A DNA stretch of 64,000 nucleotides from Turbatrix aceti (Eukaryota; Nematoda; Chromadorea; Rhabditida; Panagrolaimidae): NCBI GenBank assembly GCA_963969345.1, contig OZ017767.1, forward strand, positions 10,732,471 through 10,796,470. The letters run 5' to 3'. The position numbers were made by a program, and so were the translations under genes. This document shows, piece after piece, positions 10,941 to 23,800 of this stretch. The notes beneath the pieces were generated by a model. The model had not been told where the DNA came from. It did not search any database and was given only the letters and a program-made list of their open reading frames with translations. Numbering within the stretch: the first letter of the stretch is position 1; each line of letters starts with the position of its first letter.

Positions 10941-12202
10941 CTAAGCTTTGAGTGACAGCACGGCGAGGCGACCAGCCTGATTGCCGTCGTGGAGGTTCTT
11001 ATAGACCGGGACACCGTCAGCGAGAAAATCGGTAAAACGGACTTCGCGGGGAATTTTGAATCCGAGTTTTTTGAAAATGTGTGCGGATGCGTTGGCCGTC
11101 GCCGTAGAAACCACGTAATCGCAGTCGTTTTTGCGTGCAGTGTCGATGACGTGTTGTACAAGTTTCGTGCCGAGACCGCGTCTGAAAACGGTATTCAGTA
11201 AAAAATGGTAAAAAAATTGGTTTTCCATTTGAGACCATTTGAGCACCGTTCTGTTGTATTTATTTATGGTCTCGAGTGGAATATTTACCACAATTCCGTG
11301 CGGGACCTTTTTTTCACTTTTTTTTGTATTTTACGATTTTGACCGTAAGTTATGTTTTTTTTACCTACTTTTTTCTTTTTTTCGGAAAATTTTGATTCAC
11401 TTACCCTACATATTTGGGATTGACATAGAGAATGTCAAGTTTGAGGTACCGTCTGCCTCCAACCAAAAATCTTTTGAAGTCTCTTTCGCACTCATCGATG
11501 AACACAATTAGCTGCTTGGCTGGTAGGTTGTCATAAGGGGCCGCGTTGATGTCTGCAAAAAAATTAGCAGTGCATAATAAAAAAAAATTAATCCGACCAA
11601 CCTTCGGCATAATTTGCCTTCAAAGTCAGAGGCTCATCAGTTGGCTGGTAGGAATCATCAATCTCGCTTATGTAAGCCAAAACAAATCCGGCAATTTGGT
11701 CGCCATCAAGGGCAAGGACGCTGTGGGGTCCGTTGAGGCTGGCATCACAGATGTCGACGTAGAACTGGGCAACGTTCTGGGGGGTCGCCCCGACAGCACG
11801 GGTTATGGGTTCGTGGTAGGAAAATTCGTCGCACATGATTCGGTAGATTTTATCGTAATGGGCTTCTCGGGTGGCTGGAATGATCGTAAAAGACGGGGGA
11901 GACGGTGTTGAGCCGTTTTGCTTGTTGTTGACGATTCCCGACGATGCGAGGACGTTGGTGACCATTTTGGCAGCTGAAGTCGTTGATAGTTGACCTTTGA
12001 TCTCTGGAAAAAAATTCGGTTCACATCAGTCGTAAACCGGTGGCAAATAATTTGGATTTCTTCCGGTTTTTTTGAAAAGTCAAATTTTTTTTCTAAAAAA
12101 ATTCAAAAAAAATAACTCACGTGTAAGCCGGTCAACGACGTCACAGGTGAACTTCTCTTTCTGAAGCACAAAATTCTGAACGAGAGCTGCGGCGTCAAAC
12201 AT
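10941..12202 (-). CDS. GNAT-family N-acetyltransferase
   Basis: Four exons: 12202-12121, 12003-11602, 11552-11405 and 11181-10941 (290 residues; all phases agree). A GNAT fold spans about residue 66 to the end. The acetyl-CoA pyrophosphate loop is seen as VNPKYVGRGLGTKLV (205-219), and the following helix and 'HIFKKLGFK' strand are typical. The gene resembles the arylalkylamine/polyamine-type GNATs of invertebrates, which acetylate amines in the cytosol, but the substrate cannot be read from the sequence. The region before residue 65 is variable. Convergent with the relic at 10740-10875. Confidence 0.85.
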
Positions 12203-14512
12203 TTTATCGTAATGAAATGCGTTTGATAGAAAATAAATATTATAAAAAATTGAAATTTTTCCGGAATTCCCAGATGGAATTTAAAATATTAAATTTTATT
12301 AATAATTTTTTGTGGTTGACAAAAAAAATAGAGACAACACAGTGACGGACTATTATGACTGTCGGCTGCCTTTGCTGTCTACGGCACACACACACAGAAA
12401 AAGCAAGCGTGTTCTTCACCGACCAACTGCTCCTGCTGTGGCTGCTTCAGGGCACTGCTGCGCTGCTGCTTGTGTGTCAGAAAAAAAACGAGGGAGCAAA
12501 AAACAGACACACTAGCGAGTCGTCGGCTGTGATGAGTCCAGCCCAGCCCAGCTCAGCGAGCGCTTGGGTGTGTAGCCATGGTCTTGGTGGCGGTGATGTC
12601 TTCTTGTCTGGCTAGACTCAAGCCTGAGGCTAAAGAGCAGCTCTGCCCATGGGCAAGCTCGAAAACGAAAACGAAAACGGAAACGGACAGTGGAGGTATG
12701 TAATCCCATCAAAATTGCATCCATGACGAGAGGGATAATAATTTGCCATCGGTCGGATAAACAACAATTTGAGGAAAAATAAAAAAATATAAACGGTACA
12801 CGGACCGGAAGCTGAAGGAGCGAGGGAGGTCATGGTGCCGGAAACAATGGGTTACGTTCGGGGAACGATACCGATAATCTTTTGGTCCTGCACGTCATGC
12901 AAGCCAAGGCTATTTATCTCTCCCGGCGCCGATGGAATTTTCTGCAGAAATGATGGGATAAACAAAAGAAAAAAGAAAAGAAACAAAAAAGCAGAAAAAA
13001 ACAGAAAATTCAAGAAAACAAAAAAAGCTGTCTGCCGGCAAAGAAAAGAATTCAGCTTTCGTCGTCGCAGAAAAAAGAAACTAACAAGGTTCTATTCGTC
13101 TTACGATATTTTTTTCTCCCCAAAGATGGGAAAAAACAGTCTGTTTTCACCTAACAGGTTATTAGTAAACAAGTGTGCGTGCATCACCTGTCCCCAGCCC
13201 AGCCCAGTCGTATGAATAATGAATAGTGCAACGCCTGTCTCGTCGTCAATGTCAACGTCAATCATAATCATTGATTTATTGCTGTGATTTTTTTTACGAG
13301 TCCGGGTTTGCTTTTCAACAGAAGCCGGTGCACTTTAGCACTAATCGCCCCGTTTGCTTCCGTTGTGCGTGTCACGCGAACATCAGTTTCTCGTTTTTTT
13401 ATCCAAGTGATCTTTTTTTTGTCTTTTAGAAATTAGAACAGAGATTTTTTGTTGATAAGCCAAGAAAAAAACGTCGCTCGATTCATTGCGTGGGGGAGTC
13501 GAAAAGTTCACGAGAAGCACATCGCTCATCTTAAAGGGCATTATTTTTTTCCGATAACGTGAATGACATTACAAAACGCTAAATATTGGGGAAAAGAAAG
13601 AGAAACTGATTGGGAATTGAAACCAAAAAACCACCCACTCAGTTTCGCTGATTGTTTTTTTTTTTGGAACGTAGGTTTACAATTTTGATTTTTGCCTTAC
13701 TATCGGAAAAAAATTGATTTTATTACCTTTCTTTGTTAACTTTAAATGATAGCGCCCCCAAAAATTTTTGGGACTTTCAAACGCTTTTTTTTCTCTAATA
13801 AACGCATTTTTTAACAGGCAAAAAATTTTTTATTCGTATTTTTTTTGAATCGATCGGTGTCCGTAATTTTTTACATGAACCGGTCATGATGAACGCACAA
13901 TTTCAAAATTTTTTGAACACAAAGCTGGCAAGATTAGATTGCTACTTTTGTGTTCAAAAAATTTTGAAGTAAAGTTTTGGTCAACTTGTTTGCGTCAAAA
14001 AAAAAATTTTTTTACAATTTATTTTTTATTTTTTTTAATAATTTTTTTTAAGTTTCTTTTTTTGCAACGGTTTTTATGAATTTATTGTTTTTATAAATTG
14101 ACTGCAATTCATTATTTTATATTCAAACACGTTTCGACTTTTTTTATTTTCAACGAAGTTCCCGTTCCTTCTAAAGACATTTTTTGTCATGAATGCCCCT
14201 TTTTCAGATAGCACCCCATGTATTCAGTCTCAAATTTATTGGTTTGGTACTGCACAATGTCCGCGTGTCAATAGATAAGTGGTGAATTGCAAAAACAGAG
14301 CTGTGTCCAACATGCCGATGAATAGGAATTCTTGGTTGAGCATTCGGTCATTAGTAAATACAACATTGCAGTGTTGCCCTGAAACATACCAAAAAACCCA
14401 AAAAAAATACATAAAAATCGTCCCTAGAGTCGCTTGATTGGATGCAAATAAAAAATAAATGAAACATACGGATAAAAGGGGTAAAAAACAACAACAAAAG
14501 CCATTGCAGCGT
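12203..14512. other. Non-coding stretch between genes
   Basis: Mixed simple sequence: CA and GAAAACGAAAACG runs near 12390 and 12660-12690, an A-rich patch with an open frame full of Lys codons (12950-13090), then AT-rich sequence to 14230. No domain, partner exon or consistent splice signals seen. The last 280 bases are the 3' flank of the next gene. Confidence 0.45.
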
Positions 14513-14797
14513 CTAGCCTTGGTGCTTCTTCTTCTTAGGAGCGAGTCCGACCTGTCTGAGGACTTTGTCCATCTTGGCATTGCCTTTGTCATTCCATGCC
14601 TTCAGGCGCTGGTGGTAGTTTTTGGGAAGAAGGGTGAAGCCGCCTTTCTTCGGGGCACGAGCGACACGCAGGTGCTGAAGATGGGAAAATGTTTGTTAGC
14701 GTTAAAAAAATCCAGAAAAGTGGCTTACCTCGGCGTTGTCGGCCAAGACGACGAGGATAACAGCAAAAAAGATACCCAAAACGAGGGTAAAACGCAT
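14513..14797 (-). CDS. Small secreted basic peptide precursor
   Basis: Exons 14797-14729 and 14674-14513 (76 residues; phase 0 junction with clean GTAAGC donor and TTCAG acceptor). Exon 1 is almost exactly a signal peptide: Met-Arg-Phe-Thr followed by a hydrophobic run of about 15 residues and an Ala-Asp cleavage region. Exon 2 encodes a strongly basic mature part with many Lys/Arg, 'PKKGGFTLLPKNYHQ' and a KKKKHQG end, and no cysteines. It could be a secreted peptide such as an antimicrobial or signalling peptide; no family is recognised. The intron falls at the signal/mature boundary, as in many secreted-peptide genes. Confidence 0.65.
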
Positions 14798-17463
14798 TTC
14801 TTGTCAGTTGACGGGATGACACTGATGAACACGTTTACGATGGGATAAGATGCAATTTAAATACATACCCGACTGCAGTCACGATTTTGAGTGTATCTGC
14901 CCTCGAGGCATGATCATCGACAACAACCTGTTTGGGGAAAGATATTTATTTTGTTCCCGATGATTTCTTCTTTTTGGTAAAAAAAAAAGATTTCTGCTTT
15001 GGACTGGTCTTGCACGTATTTATCATAAATGTGAGTAGCCACGTGAAAATATTATATTTAGTAAAGAACACCTTTTTTACGGTCAAATTGCCGTAGATGG
15101 ACGAAATCAAACAACAAACACCAATTGCATGTGAAATCAATACCCACATTTTTTTTCCCCACTTCTGTTGGTGGCAAACAAACATGTGAGCATTAAACAA
15201 AGGCTTCTTGCCTACCCTTTCTTTTGTGAAAACGTTTGAGCAAAGAAGAATGTGCAAAGTCAGTCATTCCAGCTTCACTTGTTGGCGGCATTTGAGTCGA
15301 CTTTTGTTTTTCTCACGCCACGGCAAACATAACTGTGCAGTTGAAAGTATTCTTTCGTTTTTTTGTTGGGCTTTTGTACTATTTTTAGTGGAGGTCACGG
15401 GTTGGTTTGCTGTGAAAAATTTATCAGACTTATCGATGGTTACTGTATTTATTTTTTTATTACGGTAAATTTTTCTAATTTTTTGTCGTCTGTTTTGCTA
15501 GTTTTTTTCTTTCAAAAAATTTGCGAATACAAAAATACGATCTTTAAAAATCGTAAGAAAATCGGAAACGATATTCTATTTAATACCGTAATCGAATTGT
15601 AACAATTTTACGATATCAAAATATTAAAAAAAAATTATTCGTAGTAAAACAAATTTTTTTCAAAATTTTCTAAAATTGTTTTATTTTTGTTTTTCACTAA
15701 TTTTGAATTATTTTTAAAAATGAATCATGTTTTCGTTTCGAGAACCGATTTTTTAAATTTTTTCAAAAAAGGTTTTTACACGCAAATATTTTTTGAAATC
15801 CATTTCTGCTTATTTTCTTATCTTTTTTGTATGACTAGTTAGTCAGAGATGATTAAATGTAGTCTGTACTCTTGGTAAGCACCATTGCCAAAAAAAGGGC
15901 TTTCTCTATAACATTTTATCGAAGCGGCAGGCAAATGGCGGCTGGTGTGCGGACTCCGTCTAAAACAAATGCCAGTGGACTAGTCGTCATGTTTTTAGGG
16001 TGGATCCTTTCCCTGCTTCATCTACGTCAAAGCAGGCAAGCAGGGAGGCAGGGATGCAGGGTGGAAATATAGAAGCCTGGGCATGCCGTTGGTCGGTCGT
16101 CTGACTGATTCAACTGCCTGCAGCTGTCACAGCGAAGACGAAGAAGGGAAAGAAGGAGGAGGAGGAGGGCCACAGAAAAGGGATTGCTGTCAAGCAGGCC
16201 GTTGTTGGTTGTGCTTGCTTGCTGCCAGAGACACGGACACAGGGTGCACACGGCTTCACTCAAAATTGCTCGTAAATATAAATATACATACAGAAACATT
16301 TTTTGCTGCTTTCCACCGTGGCTAACAGTGGTTGTGGTTGTAGTGCGTTAATCCACGTTTTTTTTTGATTTGACTAATTTTTTTAAAACGAATTTTGAAA
16401 ATATTTTTGTTTTCAATTTTTTGTGGCGAAGAATATTTTTTTGCCTTCCCAAAAATCGTTTGAAAGCCAGAGAGCATTCAACCGATTTTTCAATTTTTTT
16501 CCTTTCCTTTTTTTACATTTTTTTTGGGCGCACGCTTCTTTCTTTTCATGCTGCTGTCTTCCCCTGTGCCAAAAAGGGGAAAAAGGAATGCGCCGTGGAT
16601 GGATAAGCAAGAAGTCCTTGTCTCCGTCCTCCTTGCTTCCTTTTCCATCGTCGTCGGCGCCGTTGTCGTCGTCGTTGTCGTCGTCGCTGTGTCCGCCCTG
16701 CCAGAGCTGGTCGCAGAATTCGCAGAGCAGTAGTAGTACCCACCAGCTGCAGTCCGCTCGCAGCAGTGTGCAGGCACTGGAGGATACTGACTGCAACAAC
16801 AACCAACCGACAAGCAAAAAAAAAAGAAGCAGCCAGCGTGCTCCTTCTTCTTCTTCTTGTTCTTCATTTGTTAGTCTGCATAAATTTTTTGTTTTTTTTT
16901 CCTCCTCGACATTTTATTTTATTTTTATTTTTTACTTGCTCTGTCTTTAAAGACAGCGAGCGACACGGCGCGTTGGTTGTGCCAAAGGCAAAAAAGGCAC
17001 GATGGGTTGGCGAAAGCAGTGAAGGTTCTGCGCTTCGTTATTAGCAGACGCTGCTGCTTTTTTTCTGCTCACAAATATGTATGTATTTTTTTTCAAAATT
17101 TCTGTGGGTTCGTTTCTTTAACCCAGAAAAAATCGAATTATGAAATTTTTGTCATCCGTGCTTTTTAACTGTCTTTCTGAGTGGGACAGGACAGGACAGG
17201 AGAGGGTATGTAGCAGAGCGCCAGGCATGTTAGGTGTCCAACAACCAACCCTGCGGGCATACTCGTGTACTTATATGCCCCGATGCCACGCGATGAGATG
17301 CCACAATGGGTTTGGGTGCATGCACACGGGTTGGTCGCCAAAATAGGAATAAATGTTCTTTGAAGCATAAATTTTATAACTGTAATTTTTGCACGTAATC
17401 ATCCGCGTTTTTTTCGATTTTTTGATGTTTTCGATCCTTTTTAGAAAAAATCAATTTTTTCAG
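14798..17463. other. Non-coding stretch with simple repeats
   Basis: AT-rich to about 15850, then patches of GGAGGAGG, CGTCGTCGTTGTCG (about 16650-16690) and CT-rich sequence. Open frames here run on several strands at once and reflect trinucleotide repeats, not genes. Confidence 0.45.
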
Positions 17464-17518
17464 GTATTCAATTTTTTTCCATTTTTCATCACCGTCAACA
17501 AATTCCTCAACTTCTACA

Positions 17519-18696
17519 ATGGCCGGTGGAGCTGAAGCAGCGGTAGGCATTTTTTTGTTTAAAAAAAAATTTTATTTGCTTTTATTCTATTGTGCAAAGA
17601 AAAAAACACAAGAATAGAATTTTTAATAAACGAGTTCAAAAAAAACTAAAATCGATTTTTCAACCATCCCCTCAGGCAGTGGCGCGGGCACTACCCATGT
17701 TAGATAGAAGAGCGAGAGCACCACCACTGCCACCATCACCACAAATGCTACCACTTACAACCAATTTTGCCGAACACGCGCTTGCTTGCGCTTTGTGCCG
17801 CTGGCGTTGGCGTTGGCCACAACACGCATAGCTTAAGGGGAAAGGAAGAAAAAAAAAGAGAACGAAAGATGGAAGAAAATAATGTAACGGATTTTTCGGA
17901 AGACTCTAAAAAAACTGGGGGGAAAGAGTGAGTCCCATCTGTTTAAAAATCGCGTGTTTTGTAATTTCTCTTTTTTTGGATAAATGTGGTCGTAAAAAAA
18001 TAGTGTCGAACGAGCAGAAGGATTTTTTAATTGACTGCATGGGAAAAAAGGCAAACGTGCCAAATGGGGATTTTTTCAAAAAAAATGGAGAAATGAATAT
18101 AAAAAAACTCGAAAAAAGACAAATTTTAACGTGGTACAAAAAAAATACAAAAGTACAGTACACAAACTTAGATAATGATCATTTTCGTTCCAAGAAAAGT
18201 GCGCGTTTTTGAATCTGCTAAATTTTCGTTTCGAGACCACTTTTTTGGCATAAAAGCTTTATTTTCGTGGTATGAAAATTACATATTTTTCAAACAATGA
18301 GATTTTCGTTTCGGGACCAATCGAATGACCAAATCGATGATAACGATCGTTTTTGAAGATATAAAAACTAAGCTATGCCAAAATGATCCAATTTCATCCC
18401 AAATTATCTGATTTCAGAAAAGTTTCCTCGAAAATGCCTTCAACAAGAGCAAAGAAGTCCTAAACTCAGCTGCCGAATCGACAAAAGGCCTGGCCAACGT
18501 AGCCATCGAAAATGTCCACAAGATTATCCCTCACCAGGGATCGACGACAACGCAGCCTGCCGATCCTGTAAGACATCTCTTGACACGAAAGTTGTTTTTT
18601 GTATGCATAGCAATCATTTTTTTATAGAACGCTCCCCCCACAGCAGCGGGAGAAGCCCCCGGTGTCCCGGCTCCTCCTGCCCCTCCAGCACAGTAG
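17519..18696 (+). CDS. Small amphipathic helical protein (80 aa)
   Basis: Exons 17519-17542, 18418-18567 and 18628-18696. All junctions are phase 0 with GT/AG sites. The product begins MAGGAEAA, continues with a helical segment rich in Ala, Lys, Glu and Asn (KSFLENAFNKSKEVLNSAAE), and ends in a Pro/Ala tail. The 11-residue spacing of small and charged residues recalls LEA-like or apolipoprotein-like helices, but no family can be named. The ATG lies 55 bases after a TTTTTTCAG acceptor (17463). Within intron 1, a further acceptor (CCCTCAG, 17676) opens a frame to a stop at about 17833 that would give a different C-terminus; support for it is weak. Confidence 0.65.
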
Positions 18697-19073
18697 ATAC
18701 GATACTCAACACAACTGTCAAAAAATTCTTCGCTCTACGATATTTTCTCTCAATTTATTTTTTCTACACTTAATTTTCTTCTCCGGCGACGACTCTTTAC
18801 AAAAAAATCAATCATTCCACTTTTCATGGCTTTTCCAACTTTTTTTTTATAAAAACCGTAAATTATTGAAATTCTAGCTTTTGTTGAAAAAAATTATTAT
18901 AGTGTTGTACAACTCCGCCAAATATTTATGTTTCATTTATGTTTTTTTGTGCGATAAAAAATACTCTACCAGGTAGTATGCAAAAATCACGTGACCTAAA
19001 TGTTTGCCAACGACAGAAAAAGCAAGCTCACTCGTCTGTTGTTGACTTGATTAACTTGATTTTTTTTCTTGAC

Positions 19074-19734
19074 ATGCTGGGTGCCGGAGATGCATGCTCG
19101 TCTGACTGGATCTTTGGGATAGCGGCCGCCGCCGCCGTCGTCGTTGGTGGTGGTGGTGAAGATGATGATGACCTAGCCAATGATGATGACGTTGGTGAAG
19201 GCGAAGAAGAAGACAGCGCAGGGGACGGCGACGATCTGGACGACGTGCGGCTGCTTCCCGGATCACCTTATCATCATCCGAATGACGATGATAGCACTGA
19301 CGTAAGTTGGGTTCAAAAAATATCAAAAAATGGTGTTATTCGCGGCGAAACACGAAAATACAGTATCCGTAGTAACAATCGCAACTCAATTAACAAAAAA
19401 AACCCAAAATACCGTATCCAAAGTAACGTTCAATTGAAAAGTAACATTTTCGTTGCAGGAAAATGACTCGTTTGAATCAACGAGATTTTCTTCTCGAAAC
19501 CACGCGAATGCTGCCCAGATACGAGAAATCCTTCACCATATCGATGAAAATCTCATCATTGCTCGTCAGAATGTGTTCAACACAATCGAGGATAGATTTC
19601 GACGATTTTTGCAGCGTTTTTCAACGATCAGGGCACCTGAAGAAGGATCATCTCGATCGTCGCCGCGAGGACGTCTGCTACGGAGGGAGCCGTTAGTCGT
19701 CTATCCCTCGCCATCTTTCGAGAATCTCCGTTGA
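19074..19734 (+). CDS. Acidic low-complexity protein, unknown function
   Basis: Exons 19074-19301 and 19459-19734 (167 residues, phase 0, donor GTAAGT, acceptor TTGCAG). Exon 1 has Ala/Val/Gly runs and then a strongly acidic stretch rich in Asp and Glu, encoded by GAT/GAC repeats. Exon 2 is normal in composition, with a likely helix 'AAQIREILHHIDENLIIARQ' and a basic C-terminus. The open frame extends upstream to 18939, so the true start is uncertain. Repeat-driven exon 1 lowers confidence; exon 2 looks coding. Confidence 0.5.
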
Positions 19735-20779
19735 TTTTGTAATTAACTATTTTTATATAATTGGACTTTTTTATCAGACAAAAAAAAGTGATACTGAATT
19801 GAGAAATGAACAGAATTACGGTGAAAAACAGAAAAAAACGGTATCGAACGGAAAAAAAAGGTTTCGCACGGAAAAATACGCAGTCCTGATAACGTATCAT
19901 TTTTTCGTGCCGAGAATCACGAAGCAGTTTTTTTACGTAGAAAACCTATCGCAGTCATTTCTTGTCATTTTTCGTCAGTAAAATGACCTGTTTGGCTTCT
20001 ACCTGGATAACTCCGGTTTGTTCGTCTGAACTTTGTTCGAGGTAAGTCACTTTGAAATGTGGGATGGAAAAACTGCCAAAAAGAGTGTGAAATTTTTTGT
20101 TCGCGCATTTTTTTTACACTTTTTTAGGTCCTCGCGCGCAGGGGTACAGTACAGTCACACTTTTTTTTGCACCTCACAGAGAAAGAGGGAAATGCGTCCA
20201 GTGTCTGCGCGCGCAGCAGTCGTGAGATTCGGTTTCGCGAACAACCCAACCCGTGTCTTTTTTTTTCTGCGCCGCGCGCGTCAAGATCCCTCTGCTTTTT
20301 GTCTCCTCTCTTCTTTGTCGTCTTTTTTTAGACGACTCAGGTTGTTTTATTTTATAGTTATCAGGAAGGAGATACATATTTTTTGTTCCCACCGGTGACT
20401 GCGCCATGGCCATGGCCATGGCCGATCGTTGTTGCGCTTTGAAGAAAATCGCATGATTCACGCTTCTCACCTCGTCTTCGCCCTCCCTTCCCTGGCCGTG
20501 CGTGCTGTTTCGTTCTCCGTTTTGCGATTGAATGGATGTGATGGGATGCGCGGTAGTCCATTCTCACCGGGCCTCCCTGGCTTGCTTTTGGTGGTCTTCG
20601 TTCGTTTGCCGGCCCTGGCTCAGGCCCGTGATTCTTTCTTCAGTGCTGGCTCGTGCCTCCTGTTTCATTCACTTCCGAGTATCGTATTTTTTTTAATTTT
20701 CACTAGGATCAACAAAATCAGTCAAATAGATGCGCGCGATTGACGTTTTTTGTTGTTACGATACTATATTTTCTTTCAG
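19735..20779. other. Non-coding 5' flank
   Basis: CG-rich microsatellite-like patches, including GCCATGGCCATGGCCATGG at about 20403-20421. The last bases form a TTTCTTTCAG acceptor (20779) just upstream of the proposed first coding exon of the transcription-factor gene. Confidence 0.4.
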
Positions 20780-20815
20780 CGCTGACAAAGCTCCTAGGAG
20801 CTGCCCTCGAGTTTC

Positions 20816-23800
20816 ATGTCGCATGTCGCCTCCTCGATGGATCACGATTTCAACAGAATTTGCCACCAACTTTTATCCTACGACGACAAGCAACTCAATT
20901 TCGCCATTTATTGGTTGCAGATTGGCGCTTTGTTTGAGCGATGTCAAATTGGCAGCAGCGCTACTTTCATGCCAGGTAGGCGGCGTTTTTTTGTTTATGG
21001 GACCGAAAAGAACGCCGCGCTCTGTTGTTTTTTGTTTGTTTTTTTTGTCTTGCTTGCGATGGATGGATGATGTGATCGGGGGGCGGCTTGGCTTGGCTTT
21101 TTGTGTGTGTTGCGCGAACTGATTTTTTCTTCGGACCGGGCTGTGATTTGTTGTTGTTAAGTTTGATGTTAATTTTTTTGCATAACATCAAAATTATTAT
21201 TTTTTGCCTCGGACTTTTGTTTTCGTATACAACGAAAAGTTAGGCAAGTTTTTTTGAAAACGAATATCGTTGTCTAACTGTTTTACGGTATTTTTTGCCT
21301 TTTTTTTCATACTTTTTTTTACGGTGCAAAAAGTACGAAAAAAAGCAAAAAATACCCAAAAAAAATTTTCGAGGCTGTACTTGCCTCAAATTTTTTGGTC
21401 GATTTTGTTGTTGGTTCTTATAACGAACGAAAGCACAGTAAAACGAGTCGTTATGTTACTGTCTTACGGTATTTTGAGAACTGTCTTGTTATAGTTTTTA
21501 CTTTTTACGTATTTTTTTGTCAAAATTTGTGTCTCTGTTTTTGGCCACAAAAAATTAGGCAGACGTTTCTATTTTTGTTTTTTGGCATAAAAGGACAGTG
21601 TGACGATCTTTTACCGCCAAGAGCTGCTATTTTGTGTTTTTCGCCGCGTTTTGGGGATCTTGTACCACGCTCGGTGATCTAGAATCGATGCTGCCAGGGA
21701 GCGGGTGCTTTTTTAGGCCAATCATCTTTTTGTACTGCGCACTTGGCGTTTACAAAAAAATTTTGACACCAATAAAATTCAGATAAGATAGGTGTTCAAA
21801 TTCTCATTTTCTTGTTGAGTGCCAAAAGCACGAGCTTCAAATCGACTCTTCTTTCCATCCCTCTTTTTTTTCTTCGCTTTCTCTTCCGTTCTCCTTAGGT
21901 TCGGTGCCATTTGTTCCATGAATTTTTGATTTCCCATGGTAGGAGGAGGAGGAGGAAAAAAAAAGTGGGACATACTGCCGCGCTATCTACAAATAAATAT
22001 ATTCACTGCATACAATGGAGTCATGTCCATACTTGTTTGAGGAGATGGCGACGAGACGAGAAAAGTTAGTCGCGCAGACGCGATGCATGAAAGGAAGGGG
22101 ATGGGGACGGCAGCGGCGGCGCGAGATGACATCTGAAATGGTGTACTGGAATTTTTCTGCTCCCCTCTCCCCTTTTTTTCCCATGTTCATGAAAAAATGC
22201 ATTTTTGTATTACTTTTGTTGGCCGAAAGACGTTTGCTTTGTGGCACTTTGTTTTTGTTCTTTACTCACTCACGGGTTCGAACTTTGCGTGGCGCGAGGA
22301 TTACCTGACGCTGTTTGGACTAACTTAGAAATGATCCTATTTTTATACATCAGTTTTTTCTATTCGAATTTTTTCATCAAATTAATTTTTTTCAAAATTT
22401 AAAAACAATTTTTCAACTTTTAAAAAAAATTATTTTTTAATGGAAAAATAATTTAGTTTCTAAAAATTTTTTAAGGCACAAAATTTTAATAAAATAAATT
22501 GTAATTTTTTTTATTTCAAAATATTCAACATTATTTCTGCAGATACTGTAAAAGTAAAAACAATTGATAAGAAATCCGATTTTACAGAATGTACAATTTT
22601 TTTAGAATTTTGAATCTGGAACCTTTTTTCGTCGTAAAAAATGTTTTCTCTTCGATTTAATATAATTCGGTTCTCTTTTGTTTTTTTATATCAAAATGAC
22701 GTCCAAAAATTTACGTCATTTTTATACAAAAAAAAACAAGAATTAACCGTATTTTATGAAATTGAAGCAAAAACATTTTTTACGACGAAAAAAATTTCCA
22801 GCTTCAGAATCTTTTATAAAAATTATTTTTTTTTATTTAAAATAAAATTCAAAAATGTACATAATTAGTTTTTTTCGATTTTTTTCTCAAAATTTTATTA
22901 TTAAAATAAATTTTTTTTTGACGAAAATAAAATAAATCGTCAAAAATAAAAGTTTGAGCGATTTGATTTTTCTGGACCTTTTGCGCATCACCGTCACCCT
23001 AGGGTATGCCCTTAATCATAACTTTTTACCCCATTTTTTTCGCTGTTTGTCGTAGATACTTGTGTTGTAAATTGTTGCTTTTTCCCCCGGGAAATGTTTG
23101 GATAATGCGCCAAAAGACGAGTCGATGAGTCGAACAAAGCGGGGGATGTATGGGATGTTGATAGGCGCGGAGGAGCCCCAACAGTCAGTGCGCACATCAG
23201 CCAAGTCCTATTTTTTTCCTTCTTGAAAAAAAAAAACTGACGACGAATGCCTCCTGCCTGGTACCATTCGTTCGTTCATCGGGCTATATTGCCTCTCGCG
23301 CACGGCACCACGCCTGCTGCTGCTGCTTGTCTGTGCCCCCGCTGCTCATATGCAGTTATGTCATTTGCCCTGAGGGGGGGAGGGGGGGGGGGTAAATTAT
23401 CATTCGGGGCAGATGCCAGGCCTGCGCGAGACGAGACGAGACTGGAAGGCACTGGTGACGATGACGATGATGATTAGGCGGCTGGAGGAGGCGAGAAGAA
23501 ACAAATGCTGCCCGTCGACGTTTACGGATGGGATGGCATGCTTCGCTTGCTTCCCCCGGCCACTCCGCGCACTCACTCGCGCACTGCTGTTTGCCCCGTT
23601 GCGCAAGCAAGTACGTCGTTTTACTGGAATTTGACATTGCCTACGTGGAGCTGTCAGCTTGTTTCAGCCGCTTTTCTATTTTTCCTTCGTACATGAAAAA
23701 AAAATTTTTTTTTTTCATTTTGTGTTCGTTCGTTTATTCGTTAGAGTTTTTTTTGCGCACCCTTATTTGAAATTAAAAGATATTCTACCAAGTGCCGCCA

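Noticed and set aside
12832..13215. 127-codon ORF rich in Lys and Arg
   Set aside because: Encoded by an A-rich simple-sequence patch, with no splice partners or domain and abrupt composition change inside the frame.
22200..22300. GGGTTCGAACTTT resembling a tRNA T-arm
   Set aside because: No A box, no acceptor stem and no cloverleaf could be formed around it.
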